Positions 1 to 8,456 of a stretch of 64,000 bases of DNA are shown one piece after another. The stretch spans positions 1,012,316 through 1,076,315 of the forward strand of contig NZ_MRDH01000006.1 of the NCBI RefSeq assembly GCF_002008225.1, given 5' to 3'. Position 1 is the first letter of the stretch. Every line of letters starts with the position of its first letter. The notes below the pieces were generated by a model. That model was not told the DNA's origin. It worked only from the letters and a program-made list of their open reading frames with translations, and searched no databases. The translations under genes and the position numbers were made by a program. This DNA comes from Agrobacterium salinitolerans. GTDB lineage: Bacteria; Pseudomonadota; Alphaproteobacteria; Rhizobiales; Rhizobiaceae.

Positions 1-1267
1 CTTCCCGCTGGATTACCTGAAGATCGACCGGCATTTCATCACCGGCGTCGACCAATTGCCGCGCAAGCAGCACCTTGTGCGCAACATCGTCAATATCGCT
101 CATATTCTCGGCGTCAGGGTCATTGCGGAAGGTATCGAAACCGAGGCGGAGTTCTTGACCTGCCGCGAATTCGGCGTCGATCTGGTGCAGGGCTGGCTGA
201 TCGCCAGACCGACGGTCTTCACCAGCGAATTGCCCGAAAGTTTTCCGCACCTCAACCGCATGGGCGTGGCGCGGCGCAACAGCCAGACGCTGGACGAGAT
301 TCTTATCCGCCGGGAAATAGAACGCCTTCCCACCGTATTCGAACATGACAGCGTCGATAGCGTCTTCGAGCTGTTCCGCAGAAATCCGCAGCAGGCATTC
401 TTCCCGGTTCTCAACGCCAATGGCGAACCGCGCGGCGTCATCAACGAATATCACCTCAAGGAATATATCTACCGGCCCTTCGGCCGCGATCTGCTCAAGA
501 ACAAGATCTATGAGCGCACCATTTCCCATTTCGTCGACCCCGCACCGATCGTCGGCCTCGACGCGGATGCGGACCAGCTGATGAACATGTTCGCCAGCAT
601 GGGCGGCAGTGCCTGCATCATCCTGACCGAAAACATGCGTTATGCCGGCATCGTTTCGGCCGCCTCGCTCATCAAGGTCATCAATGAAAAACAATTGAAA
701 ATGGCGCAGGACCAGAACCCGCTGACGGCGCTGCCCGGTAACCGGGCGATTGGCGGCTTCATCGCCGACAGCTGCAGCGACGGCGACGAGACGCGTTTCT
801 TCTGCTACTGCGACTTCGACAATTTCAAACCCTTCAACGACAAATACGGCTTCAACGCCGGCGACCACGCCATCACCCTGTTTTCGGCGCTGATGCGCCG
901 CTATTTCTTCGCCGGTGACTGCTTCCTTGGCCATATTGGCGGCGACGATTTCTTCATCGGTGTGCGGGACTGGTCGGTGGAGGAACTGATGGAAATCCTG
1001 GAGCGGCTGCTCAGCGATTTTCACGACGACGTCGCCGGGCTCTATTCCGACGAAGACCGTGCCGCCGGCTGCATGAAGGGCCAGGACCGCAACGGCAATG
1101 AACGGGATTTTGCGCTGCTGCGCTGCTCCATCGGCGTTCTCACCTTGCCGAAGGGATCGATCATCGCCAATCCCGAGCGGATCGGCAGCGAGATTGCCAG
1201 CGTCAAGGCGGCAGCGAAAGAGAACGAAGGCGGTCTCGTCGTCAGGGTATTCGGCGAGGCAAATTGA
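1..1267 (+). CDS. EAL-CBS-GGDEF cyclic-di-GMP protein (5' end missing)
   Basis: The frame is open from base 2, so the gene starts before the window. The visible part begins inside an EAL domain (KIDRHF motif, then AEGIET at about residue 43), continues into a pair of CBS-like modules (roughly residues 110-235) and ends in a GGDEF-type domain. The GGDEF signature reads GGDDF at bases 938-952, a conservative variant, so diguanylate cyclase activity is possible but unproven. EAL domains hydrolyse and GGDEF domains make cyclic-di-GMP; CBS pairs usually bind adenine nucleotides. The catalytic EAL motif lies outside the window, so phosphodiesterase activity cannot be judged. The family assignment is secure, the activity is not. 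Confidence 0.88.
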   Translation, partial: FPLDYLKIDRHFITGVDQLPRKQHLVRNIVNIAHILGVRVIAEGIETEAEFLTCREFGVDLVQGWLIARPTVFTSELPESFPHLNRMGVARRNSQTLDEILIRREIERLPTVFEHDSVDSVFELFRRNPQQAFFPVLNANGEPRGVINEYHLKEYIYRPFGRDLLKNKIYERTISHFVDPAPIVGLDADADQLMNMFASMGGSACIILTENMRYAGIVSAASLIKVINEKQLKMAQDQNPLTALPGNRAIGGFIADSCSDGDETRFFCYCDFDNFKPFNDKYGFNAGDHAITLFSALMRRYFFAGDCFLGHIGGDDFFIGVRDWSVEELMEILERLLSDFHDDVAGLYSDEDRAAGCMKGQDRNGNERDFALLRCSIGVLTLPKGSIIANPERIGSEIASVKAAAKENEGGLVVRVFGEAN

Positions 1268-1354
1268 CGTCGCGACAAACGGCCTTCTTCCCACGAGCAC
1301 ACATCTGACCTACATCTTCGGGTGAGGCCGACAAGTGAGGAGTTGCCCCTGCCC

Positions 1355-2368
1355 ATGTCCGACACCAAGACCCTGCCCGAAACAATGCGCTTTATCGACC
1401 TGCCGTCCCATGGCGGCCCGGAAGTGATGCAGTCTTCAAAAGCGCCTTTACCGAAACCCGCCAAGGGCGAGATATTGGTGAAGGTCGAGGCGGCTGGGGT
1501 CAACCGTCCCGACGTCGCGCAAAGACAGGGCATCTATCCGCCGCCAAAAGGTGCAAGCCCGATTCTCGGGCTGGAAATCGCCGGCGAGGTGGTCGCGCTC
1601 GGTGACGGCGTTGACGAATTCAAGCCAGGCGACAAGGTCTGCGCGCTCGCCAATGGCGGCGGTTACGCCGAATTTTGCGCCGTTCCCGCCGGGCAAGCCC
1701 TGCCCTTCCCCAAGGGCTACGATGCCGTCAAAGCGGCCGCGCTACCGGAAACCTTCTTCACCGTCTGGGCCAATCTCTTCCAGATGGCGGGCCTGACGGA
1801 GGGTGAGACCGTGCTCATCCACGGCGGCACCAGCGGCATCGGCACGACGGCGATCCAGCTTGCGAAAGCCTTTGGCGCGGAGGTTTATACAACGGCGGGC
1901 TCAGCGGAAAAATGCGAGGCCTGCGTGAAGCTCGGCGCTAAGCGCGCGATCAATTACCGCGAGGAGGATTTCGCCGAGGTCGTGAAATCCGAAACCGGCG
2001 GCAAGGGCGTCGATGTCGTTCTCGACATGATCGGCGCGGCCTATTTCGAAAAGAACCTTTCCGCACTCGCTAAGGACGGTTGCCTCTCCATCATCGCCTT
2101 TCTGGGTGGTGCGACAGCCGAGAAGGTCGACCTGCGGCCGATCATGGTCAAACGCCTGACCGTCACCGGCTCGACCATGCGGCCCCGCACCGCCGACGAG
2201 AAGCGCGCCATCCGCGACGAGCTTGTCGGAGAGGTCTGGCCGCTCATCGAAAGCGGTCAGTTGTCACCTGTCATCAACCGGGTCTTTACGCTGGACGAGG
2301 TCGCGGAAGCACACCGGCTGATGGAAAGCAGCAGCCATATCGGCAAGATCGTGATGAAGGTGTCGTGA
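1355..2368 (+). CDS. NAD(P)H quinone oxidoreductase (zinc-less MDR family)
   Basis: The product (337 aa from ATG 1355) is a medium-chain dehydrogenase/reductase of the quinone oxidoreductase/PIG3 type. The N-terminal GroES-like half contains [14 protein letters not shown]. The Rossmann half carries the nucleotide motif [20 protein letters not shown] at about residues 150-170. The zinc ligands of true alcohol dehydrogenases are absent, which fits reduction of quinones or enones with NADPH. A GAGGAG stretch 12 nt upstream supports ATG 1355; an upstream GTG at 1322 is open in the same frame but lacks a ribosome site. It stands alone, with the micro-gene at 2443 downstream. The physiological substrate is unknown. 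Confidence 0.9.
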   Translation: MSDTKTLPETMRFIDLPSHGGPEVMQSSKAPLPKPAKGEILVKVEAAGVNRPDVAQRQGIYPPPKGASPILGLEIAGEVVALGDGVDEFKPGDKVCALANGGGYAEFCAVPAGQALPFPKGYDAVKAAALPETFFTVWANLFQMAGLTEGETVLIHGGTSGIGTTAIQLAKAFGAEVYTTAGSAEKCEACVKLGAKRAINYREEDFAEVVKSETGGKGVDVVLDMIGAAYFEKNLSALAKDGCLSIIAFLGGATAEKVDLRPIMVKRLTVTGSTMRPRTADEKRAIRDELVGEVWPLIESGQLSPVINRVFTLDEVAEAHRLMESSSHIGKIVMKVS

Positions 2369-2428
2369 CGAGTGCCCCTTGCATTAATGACGAATCGTAC
2401 TACCTTCTAATTATGTTCAACGTATCGG

Positions 2429-2441
2429 AAGGAGGTGATCC
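2429..2441 (+). promoter_or_regulatory. Extended Shine-Dalgarno of the micro-gene
   Basis: AAGGAGGTGATCC is complementary over 13 nt to the 3' end of bacterial 16S rRNA (anti-SD ACCUCCUU plus the flanking GGAUC). Ordinary genes in this window use 4-6 nt. The core AGGAGG lies 7-8 nt before ATG 2443, which is ideal spacing. Confidence 0.8.
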
Positions 2442-2442
2442 A

Positions 2443-2517
2443 ATGTCTAGTGAGATTTCGGTCTCTGGTGCAGGCAATGGAAAGGGTGGTTTTGCGACGG
2501 GGCAGCCCTCGGCGTAA
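2443..2517 (+). CDS. 24-aa micro-protein of unknown function
   Basis: A 25-codon frame, ATG to TAA, encodes a Ser/Gly-rich peptide beginning MSSEISVSGAGNGKGG. There is no membrane segment, signal peptide or cysteine. The case for translation is the exceptionally strong ribosome site directly before it and an intrinsic terminator 64 nt after it, which together form a compact autonomous unit of about 180 nt. I do not recognise the family. It could be a real peptide, or the start of a regulatory RNA whose leader translation matters more than the product. The upstream quinone oxidoreductase ends 74 nt earlier, so read-through is possible. Confidence 0.55.
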   Translation: MSSEISVSGAGNGKGGFATGQPSA

Positions 2518-2580
2518 ACTTCTTTGCCTTCGGAACGTTGAGAAACAGTCCCGGGTCTGTAAACAGGACCAAACTCATGG

Positions 2581-2606
2581 AAGGGTCGCTTCGGCGGCCC
2601 TTTTCC
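2581..2606 (+). terminator. Rho-independent terminator after the micro-gene
   Basis: A 9-bp stem (AAGGGTCGC with GCGGCCCTT, one G-T pair) closes a TTCG tetraloop and is followed by a short T-rich run. It probably ends the micro-gene transcript and perhaps the quinone oxidoreductase mRNA. Confidence 0.75.
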
Positions 2607-2704
2607 GTTTCTGCGTATTGCTTTGAGTATTGGGGAGATCTGCGCCTCGAGTGCCGGTGCGGTTCTCTCGCGACGAGAAAATCTCCTTAATCACATCGCA
2701 GTTC

Positions 2705-2738
2705 ACCGCAGTTGAAATCATCAACTGCCAACTGCGGT
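2705..2738 (-). terminator. Inverted repeat downstream of cysA
   Basis: A perfect 10-bp inverted repeat, ACCGCAGTTG (2705-2714) and CAACTGCGGT (2729-2738), starts 11 nt beyond the cysA stop codon in the minus direction. No U-run follows it on that strand, so it is either a weak terminator or an mRNA 3'-end stabilising stem. Related CGCAGTT motifs recur next to it. Confidence 0.4.
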
Positions 2739-2748
2739 CACGTCTCCC

Positions 2749-3789
2749 TTATTTCTTTCCGAACACCTTCCACCGCGTCGGGCGGAAGCGCAGTTGCGCG
2801 CCCACGGCCACGGCGGCGTTAAGCGGCACTTCGATTTCGAGGTGATAGGGCTCGTGGCCGTTATTGGCGATGTCGATTTCGGCGATGCGGGCGCCCGCGA
2901 GGCGGCGACAGGTGGTGACCTTGCCGTAAAGCGCGTCCTTCTCCTCAGTCAACACTACATCTTCCGGACGGAAGAAAAGCTCGCCCTCGCCTGTGCCGTT
3001 CCCGTCGATGCCGATGCTTTCGCCCTGAAACAGCACGTGGCCGTCGCGGATCGCCACCGGCAGGTTGGAGGATTCGCCGATGAAGGAGAAGACGAAGGGG
3101 GAGTTGGGCGTGTCATAGACATCATCCGCCGTGCCGACCTGCTCGATCTTGCCCTGGCTCATGACGACGACGCGGTCAGCCAGTTCCAGCGCCTCTTCCT
3201 GATCGTGAGTGACGAAGACAGTGGTGTGGCCGGTACGGTCGTGGAACTCGCGCAGCCAGCGGCGCAGCTCCTTGCGCACCTTCGCGTCCAGCGCGCCGAA
3301 GGGCTCGTCGAGCAGCAGGACCCTCGGTTCGATGGCGACGGCGCGGGCGAGCGCCACGCGCTGACGCTGACCGCCGGAAAGCTGCGAGGGGTAACGCTTC
3401 TCAAGGCCGGAGAGATGCACCATGTCGAGAAGTTCGGAGACGCGCCTGCGGATTTCCGCATTCGGCGGACGCGTGGCGGAGGGGCGTACCTTGAGACCGA
3501 AGGCGATATTGTCGGCCACCGTCATGTGGCGGAACAGGGCGTAATGCTGGAACACGAAACCGACATTGCGCTCCTGCACCGTGCGGTGCGAGGCATCCTC
3601 GTCGCCGAAGAAAATCTGGCCGGTCGTCGGCTGATCGAGACCGGCGATAAGACGCAAAAGCGTCGTCTTGCCGGAACCGGAAGGACCGAGCAGCGCGATC
3701 AGCTCGCCGGAACGAATGTCGAGCGACACGTCGTTCAGCGCCGGAAAGCGGTCGAACTGCTTGGTGATGCCGGAGACTTTCACTTCCAT
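2749..3789 (-). CDS. cysA: Sulfate/thiosulfate ABC transporter ATP-binding protein CysA
   Basis: ATPase of the sulfate importer, 346 aa. Walker A GPSGSGKT lies at residues 35-42, the Q-loop near residue 81, the ABC signature LSGGQRQR at 137-144 and Walker [13 protein letters not shown] at about 157-168. The C-terminal third matches the TOBE-type extension of CysA/MalK-like proteins. ATG 3789 is preceded by GAAAGG at good spacing; a TTG at 3804 is also open but overlaps the cysW stop region and has no ribosome site. It is the last gene of sbp-cysT-cysW-cysA. The assembled complex imports sulfate or thiosulfate across the inner membrane. Confidence 0.96.
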   Translation of the reverse strand: MEVKVSGITKQFDRFPALNDVSLDIRSGELIALLGPSGSGKTTLLRLIAGLDQPTTGQIFFGDEDASHRTVQERNVGFVFQHYALFRHMTVADNIAFGLKVRPSATRPPNAEIRRRVSELLDMVHLSGLEKRYPSQLSGGQRQRVALARAVAIEPRVLLLDEPFGALDAKVRKELRRWLREFHDRTGHTTVFVTHDQEEALELADRVVVMSQGKIEQVGTADDVYDTPNSPFVFSFIGESSNLPVAIRDGHVLFQGESIGIDGNGTGEGELFFRPEDVVLTEEKDALYGKVTTCRRLAGARIAEIDIANNGHEPYHLEIEVPLNAAVAVGAQLRFRPTRWKVFGKK

Positions 3790-3800
3790 GAAGATGCCTT

Positions 3801-4673
3801 TCAATGCTTGCCGGCTGCGTTGCCCGCGCCAAAGCGTAGTTCGAGAATGGTTTTGAGAACGAGCGTCACCAGCGCCAGACCGGCGAGCAGCGTCGCCACA
3901 GCAAAGGCCGCGCCGATATTGTACTCATTATAGAGTATCTCGACATGCAGCGGCATGGTGTTGGTCTCGCCGCGAATATGGCCTGACACCACAGAGACGG
4001 CGCCGAATTCACCCATGGCGCGGGCGTTGCAGAGCAGTACCCCGTAAAGCAGGCCCCATTTGATGTTGGGCAGCGTGACATACCAGAAGGTCTGCCAGCC
4101 GGAGGCGCCGAGCGAAATCGCCGCCTCCTCATCGCCATTGCCCTGATCCTGCATCAACGGGATAAGTTCGCGCGCGACGAAGGGAAAGGTGACGAAGATG
4201 GTGGCGAGCACGATGCCGGGCACGGCGAAGAGGATTTCTATGCCGTAACTCTTCAGCCATGGCCCGAGCACGCTATGGGACGAGAACAGGATGACATAGA
4301 CCAGACCTGAGATGACCGGCGAGATCGAGAACGGCAAGTCGATCAGCGTGATCAGGAACGCCTTGCCCTTGAACTCGAATTTCGCGATCGCCCAGGCGGC
4401 CATCACCCCGAAGATCAGGTTCAGCGGCACGGAGATGGCGGCGACGAGCAGCGTCAGGCGAATGGCGGAGAGTGCATCCGGCTCGACAATCGCCTCCCAG
4501 AAGCTTTCCGTGCCCTTGCGGAAGGCTTCGAAGAAGACCGATATCAGCGGCAGAACCAGAAAGGCGGCGAGGAACACGAAGGCAATCGCGATCAATGCCA
4601 GCCGGGCGGGAAAGCTCTCGCTGGCGGGGTCGCGGAACGGCCGGGGGGACGTGCGGGAAGCGGTCTCAGACAT
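3801..4673 (-). CDS. cysW: Sulfate ABC transporter permease CysW
   Basis: Inner-membrane permease, 290 aa, with about six hydrophobic segments. The cytoplasmic EAA-type coupling loop ([20 protein letters not shown]) sits near residue 190. ATG 4673 has GGAGG upstream and overlaps the end of cysT by 8 bp, which indicates translational coupling. A longer frame to 4730 exists but lies inside cysT. With CysT it forms the transmembrane channel of the sulfate importer energised by CysA. It is assigned CysW, not CysT, by its order in the operon and by the Met/Pro-poor charged N-terminus typical of CysW. Confidence 0.95.
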   Translation of the reverse strand: MSETASRTSPRPFRDPASESFPARLALIAIAFVFLAAFLVLPLISVFFEAFRKGTESFWEAIVEPDALSAIRLTLLVAAISVPLNLIFGVMAAWAIAKFEFKGKAFLITLIDLPFSISPVISGLVYVILFSSHSVLGPWLKSYGIEILFAVPGIVLATIFVTFPFVARELIPLMQDQGNGDEEAAISLGASGWQTFWYVTLPNIKWGLLYGVLLCNARAMGEFGAVSVVSGHIRGETNTMPLHVEILYNEYNIGAAFAVATLLAGLALVTLVLKTILELRFGAGNAAGKH

Positions 4674-5523
4674 AACCGTACCTCCTGCGGCTCCAGGCCT
4701 GAATGAGATTGATGAGGAACAGCATGGCAAACGAGATGATCAACATGATGGTGGCGATGCCCGTCGCGGCCGCATAATTGAACTCCTCCAGCCGGATGAC
4801 GATGAGGAGCGGCGCGATTTCCGAGACGTAGGGAATATTGCCGGCGATGAAGATGACCGAGCCGTATTCCCCAACGCCGCGCGCAAAGGCGAGCGCGAAA
4901 CCCGTGAGGATGGCGGGCGTGAGGCTCGGCAAAAGAACGCGGGTGATGGTCTGGAAACGGTTGGCGCCGAGTGTTGCCGCCACCTCCTCCACCTGCCGGT
5001 CGATCTCCTCCATGACAGGCTGCACGGTGCGGACCACGAAGGGCAGGCCGATGAAGATCAGCGCAATGACGATACCGGTCGGCGTAAACGCGATCTTGAT
5101 GCCGAAGGGTTCGAACAGCGAGCCGACCCAGCCTCTGTTAGCATATAGCGTGGTGAGCGCGATGCCCGCCACCGCCGTCGGCAGGGCAAAGGGCAGATCG
5201 ACGATGGCGTCCACAAAGCGGCGGCCGGGGAAGCGATATCGCGTCAGCACCCAGGCGACGATGACGCCGAAGACGGCGTTGACCAGCGCGGCAAGAAATG
5301 CCGTGCCGAAACTGACACGCAGCGCATTCAGCGTGCGGCTATCCGTGGCGATTGCAATGAAATCTGAAAAACCGAGTTTCGCCGTGGACCATATGAGACC
5401 GCCCAGCGGAATAAGAATGATGAGAAACAGATAGGTCACGGTGTAACCAAACGTCAGGCCGAAGCCCGGTATGACGCTCGACTGCCGCCATTTCCACCTG
5501 TTTCCGGATGTATTATTGCTCAT
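4666..5523 (-). CDS. cysT: Sulfate ABC transporter permease CysT (CysU)
   Basis: Inner-membrane permease of 285 aa with about six transmembrane segments. The coupling loop EEVAATLGANRFQTITRVLL lies around residue 177 and is followed by FARGVGEYGSVIFIAGN, which is characteristic of CysT. ATG 5523 is preceded by CGGAG; a TTG one codon upstream is possible. It follows sbp after a 192-nt gap containing a hairpin and overlaps cysW, so the three membrane and ATPase genes are tightly coupled while the binding protein is set apart. Confidence 0.95.
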   Translation of the reverse strand: MSNNTSGNRWKWRQSSVIPGFGLTFGYTVTYLFLIILIPLGGLIWSTAKLGFSDFIAIATDSRTLNALRVSFGTAFLAALVNAVFGVIVAWVLTRYRFPGRRFVDAIVDLPFALPTAVAGIALTTLYANRGWVGSLFEPFGIKIAFTPTGIVIALIFIGLPFVVRTVQPVMEEIDRQVEEVAATLGANRFQTITRVLLPSLTPAILTGFALAFARGVGEYGSVIFIAGNIPYVSEIAPLLIVIRLEEFNYAAATGIATIMLIISFAMLFLINLIQAWSRRRYGYV

Positions 5524-5633
5524 CAAGGCTCCGGATAAACTTTGTTCTATTTTATTTTCAGGACAGAAACCGGGGTCGGTTGTCCTGAAGATGCCCTATG
5601 GGACCCGGTATTCCCGGCGTCCATTACAAAGTA

Positions 5634-5657
5634 TCGACCGGCACGGGGTCCGGTCGA
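5634..5657. other. Hairpin between sbp and cysT
   Basis: TCGACCGG (5634-5641) and CCGGTCGA (5650-5657) form a perfect 8-bp stem with an 8-nt loop. No U-run follows on the minus strand, so it is better read as an mRNA processing or stabilising stem than a terminator. It could raise sbp mRNA over the permease genes, as is common for binding-protein genes. Confidence 0.5.
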
Positions 5658-5715
5658 TCAGGCTTTCATCGCCTTTTCCCGCGGACGGATGACGACGTTT
5701 CACCCCATCATCCGC

Positions 5716-6741
5716 TTACTTGGCGGGCTTGTAAATCTGGTCGAAGATGCCGCCGTCGCCGAAATGTTCAGGCTGCGCCTTCGCCCAACCGCCAAACTGC
5801 GGGTCGTCAATGGTGACGAGCTTGATCTCGGGCAGCTGCTTGAGCAGATCCTTGGAAACCGCAGCGGGATTGGACGGGCGGTAGAAGTGTTTCGCCGCAA
5901 TATTCTGGCCCTCGTCGGAATAGAGATATTGCAGATAGGCTTCTGCCACCTTCCGGGTGCCCTTGGCATCGACATTGGCGTCAACCACGGCGACCGGCGG
6001 TTCCGCAAGGATCGAGATCGGCGGCACGACGATATCGAAAGCGTCAGCGCCGAATTCCTGACCGGCGAGATAGGCTTCGTTTTCCCAGGCGAGCAGCACG
6101 TCGCCGATCTGGCGCTGTGCGAAGGTCACCGTGGAGCCACGGGCACCGGTATCAAGAACCGGGGCGCGCTTGTAAAGCTCGCCGACATAGGCCTCGATCT
6201 TGTCCTTGTCACCCTTGAACTCTTCGTTCGCCCAGGCCCAGGCCGCCAGGTAGTTCCAGCGCGCGCCGCCCGAGGTCTTTGGGTTCGGCGTCACGATCTG
6301 CACATCGCCCTTCACCAGATCGCCCCAGTTATGGATGCCCTTGGGGTTACCCTTGCGAACGAGGAAGACGATGGTGGAGGTGTAAGGCGAGGAATTATGC
6401 GGCAGGCGGCTGCGCCAGTCCTTGTTGATCTTGCCGGAGTTCTGAACGATGGCGTCGATGTCGCTCTGCAGCGCCAGCGTCACCACGTCGGCTTCCAGAC
6501 CGTCGATAACCGAACGGGCCTGCTTGCCGGAGCCACCATGCGACTGCTGGATGGTGATATCCTCGCCGGTGTCGGCCTTCCACTTCTTGGCGAAGGCTTC
6601 GTTGAAATCCTTGTAGAGTTCACGGGTCGGGTCGTAGGACACGTTGAGCAGCTTGGTCTGCGCAGCGGCCGAGCCAGCGCCGCCAAGCGCCAGTGAAAGG
6701 CCAAGCGCCACAACGCTCAAACCGGACAGAAGCTTGGACAT
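5716..6741 (-). CDS. sbp: Periplasmic sulfate-binding protein
   Basis: High-affinity periplasmic receptor of the sulfate importer, 341 aa. A classical signal peptide (hydrophobic core about residues 5-24, AAAQ cleavage near 28) precedes the mature start [15 protein letters not shown], the usual opening of Sbp/CysP. Other family motifs are [25 protein letters not shown] and the [19 protein letters not shown] block that lines the anion pocket. ATG 6741 has GGAGGG 7 nt upstream; the frame runs further upstream but without ribosome sites. It leads the transporter operon and has a palindrome in its promoter region. Sbp and CysP cannot be separated by eye; Sbp is used here. Confidence 0.95.
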   Translation of the reverse strand: MSKLLSGLSVVALGLSLALGGAGSAAAQTKLLNVSYDPTRELYKDFNEAFAKKWKADTGEDITIQQSHGGSGKQARSVIDGLEADVVTLALQSDIDAIVQNSGKINKDWRSRLPHNSSPYTSTIVFLVRKGNPKGIHNWGDLVKGDVQIVTPNPKTSGGARWNYLAAWAWANEEFKGDKDKIEAYVGELYKRAPVLDTGARGSTVTFAQRQIGDVLLAWENEAYLAGQEFGADAFDIVVPPISILAEPPVAVVDANVDAKGTRKVAEAYLQYLYSDEGQNIAAKHFYRPSNPAAVSKDLLKQLPEIKLVTIDDPQFGGWAKAQPEHFGDGGIFDQIYKPAK

Positions 6742-6769
6742 CGGTATTCCCTCCTGATTGCGACGGCTT

Positions 6770-6792
6770 AACTCTACCGGTTGAGTAGAGTT
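6770..6792. promoter_or_regulatory. Perfect palindrome in the sbp promoter region
   Basis: AACTCTAC (6770-6777) and GTAGAGTT (6785-6792) are exact inverted repeats separated by 7 nt. The site is 28-51 nt upstream of the sbp start and between sbp and the Rrf2 regulator gene. Its size suits a dimeric winged-helix regulator. That the neighbouring Rrf2 protein binds it is inference. Confidence 0.6.
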
Positions 6793-6985
6793 GGTCAATG
6801 AGGCCGAATACGATCGAAAAACTGTTTCCCGAGAGCGTTTTTCCGGGCAACAAAAACAGCGCAGCGTAAGCGAAAGGCGCAACAAGCGTCGTGTAAAACT
6901 TTGCTGAATGCAAAAGCGTTTCACATTTTTGATGATTTTTTGCGCTGGCGCGAAAAATATTATGGGGTTTTAGACGATTTTTTCG

Positions 6986-7426
6986 TCAGGCTGTCAGAAG
7001 CTCGGGCACGTCCACCCCCGCCACCGCATCCGCAATAGTGGTATTGAAAAGAATGTTGCGGGTGGCGTCGGCCACGCGGGCGAAGACGTGGCGGATCTCG
7101 CACTGTTTTTCGCCATCGCAATCCTCGCAGCGGCGATAGGCGGTCTGTGACAGGCAGGGCAAGGGCGCGAGCGGCCCGTCGATGAGGCGCAGCACCTCGC
7201 CGAAGGTGATGTCTGCGGCCGGGCGCGCAAGAAGATAACCACCCTGCTTGCCGCGCCGGCTTTCGACCAGGCGTTCCTTCTTCATTTCGAGCAGGATCTG
7301 TTCCAGAAACTTTTTCGGAATGGCCTGTTCGCGGGCAATGTCGGAAATCTGCACAGGACAGGCGCCGTCGGCCTTGGCCAGCGAAAGGAGCGCCCTCAGC
7401 GCGTATTTTGCCTTCTGCGAAATCAT
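6986..7426 (-). CDS. Rrf2-family transcriptional regulator with four-cysteine cluster
   Basis: 146 aa from ATG 7426 (MISQKAKYALRALLSLAK), the usual Rrf2 opening. The winged helix spans about residues 1-70, including KKFLEQILLEMKKERLVES and RRGKQGGYLLARP. The sensor segment contains Cys91, Cys100, Cys103 and Cys109. IscR and RirA normally have three cysteines, so an iron-sulfur or redox sensor is likely but the spacing is unusual. No clear ribosome site precedes ATG 7426; a GTG at 7447 is an alternative. It sits between the sulfate importer and cysH, so control of sulfur assimilation is a reasonable inference. Confidence 0.85.
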   Translation of the reverse strand: MISQKAKYALRALLSLAKADGACPVQISDIAREQAIPKKFLEQILLEMKKERLVESRRGKQGGYLLARPAADITFGEVLRLIDGPLAPLPCLSQTAYRRCEDCDGEKQCEIRHVFARVADATRNILFNTTIADAVAGVDVPELLTA

Positions 7427-7630
7427 CGTAAAACCAGTAGACCACAAGCCCGGATACCCGGCAATTCCCGCTTAGCGCAGAAGTTGTCACAATTCAAATC
7501 CAAGCTGCAAAGAAGGTGAACGGGCATCTTTTGCTCATAGATCGTGCGCGTGAGGCATTTTTGCTCTGAAGTGCAGCGCACAAAGACTGTCATTTCTGTT
7601 CGCATAGCCGGATTTCAACAATAATCGGCC

Positions 7631-8428
7631 ATGGAAATCCCGGACGTGACAATGACGATCAATTCAGCGACGATCAATTCAGCAAATGCCTCCGCCGATG
7701 CCGCTTCTCTCGACGCCACGCTTGCCGGGCTCGATCTTTCGGGTCGGCTTTCGTTTATCGCCGGCCTTGGCGGGCGGGCGGTGTTCACCACCAGCCTCGG
7801 CATCGAGGATCAGGTCATTACGGCCGCCATCGGCACGCACCGCCTGCCGATCGACGTCGTGACGCTCGAAACCGGCCGGCTGTTCAAGGAAACTGTCGAT
7901 CTCATCGACGAAACCGAAGAGCGTTTCGGCATCGAAATCCGCCGGTTCCGACCGGAGCAGGACGATATCGACACCTATGCCAAAAAATACGGCCTGAACG
8001 GTTTTTACGAAAGCGTCGAAGCCCGTCACGCCTGCTGTCATGTCAGAAAGCTGATCCCGCTTGGCAAGGCGTTGGAAGGCGCCGCCTTCTGGATCACCGG
8101 CCTCCGTCGCGGACAGTCGGGCAATCGCGCCACGACGCCATTTGCCGAATTCGACGCGGATCGCAATCTCATCAAGATCAATCCGCTGGCTGACTGGGAT
8201 ATCGACCTCATCCGGGCGCATGTCGCCCAGGAGAACATTCCCGTCAATCCGTTGCATCAGCGCGGTTACCCCTCCATCGGCTGCGAGCCCTGTACGCGCG
8301 CCATCAAGCCCGGCGAGCCTGAGCGCGCCGGACGATGGTGGTGGGAAAACGACGAGAAGCGCGAATGCGGTCTTCACGTCGCCGGTGCGGAGCAGACACC
8401 CGCCGTTTCCGCCATCCCGCAACGATAA
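7631..8428 (+). CDS. cysH: APS/PAPS reductase CysH (iron-sulfur type)
   Basis: Reduces adenylyl sulfate to sulfite with thioredoxin, 265 aa. The paired cysteines in [13 protein letters not shown] near residue 219 and the catalytic ECGLH near the C-terminus are all present. This two-pair pattern marks the 4Fe-4S assimilatory APS reductase rather than the enterobacterial PAPS enzyme, and agrees with the lack of an APS kinase gene here. Start codons ATG 7631 and ATG 7652 are both possible; neither has a good ribosome site. The N-terminus contains a 15-bp tandem duplication giving TINSA twice. It heads cysH-cysD-cysN. Confidence 0.94.
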   Translation: MEIPDVTMTINSATINSANASADAASLDATLAGLDLSGRLSFIAGLGGRAVFTTSLGIEDQVITAAIGTHRLPIDVVTLETGRLFKETVDLIDETEERFGIEIRRFRPEQDDIDTYAKKYGLNGFYESVEARHACCHVRKLIPLGKALEGAAFWITGLRRGQSGNRATTPFAEFDADRNLIKINPLADWDIDLIRAHVAQENIPVNPLHQRGYPSIGCEPCTRAIKPGEPERAGRWWWENDEKRECGLHVAGAEQTPAVSAIPQR

Positions 8429-8456
8429 TCATTCAGACCATCTCCCGGAGTTCACA

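Noticed and set aside
2080-2517. Longer plus-strand frame running into the micro-gene at 2443
   Set aside because: It starts inside the quinone oxidoreductase gene in another frame and lacks a ribosome site. The internal ATG 2443 has an exceptional one, so only the short form was kept.
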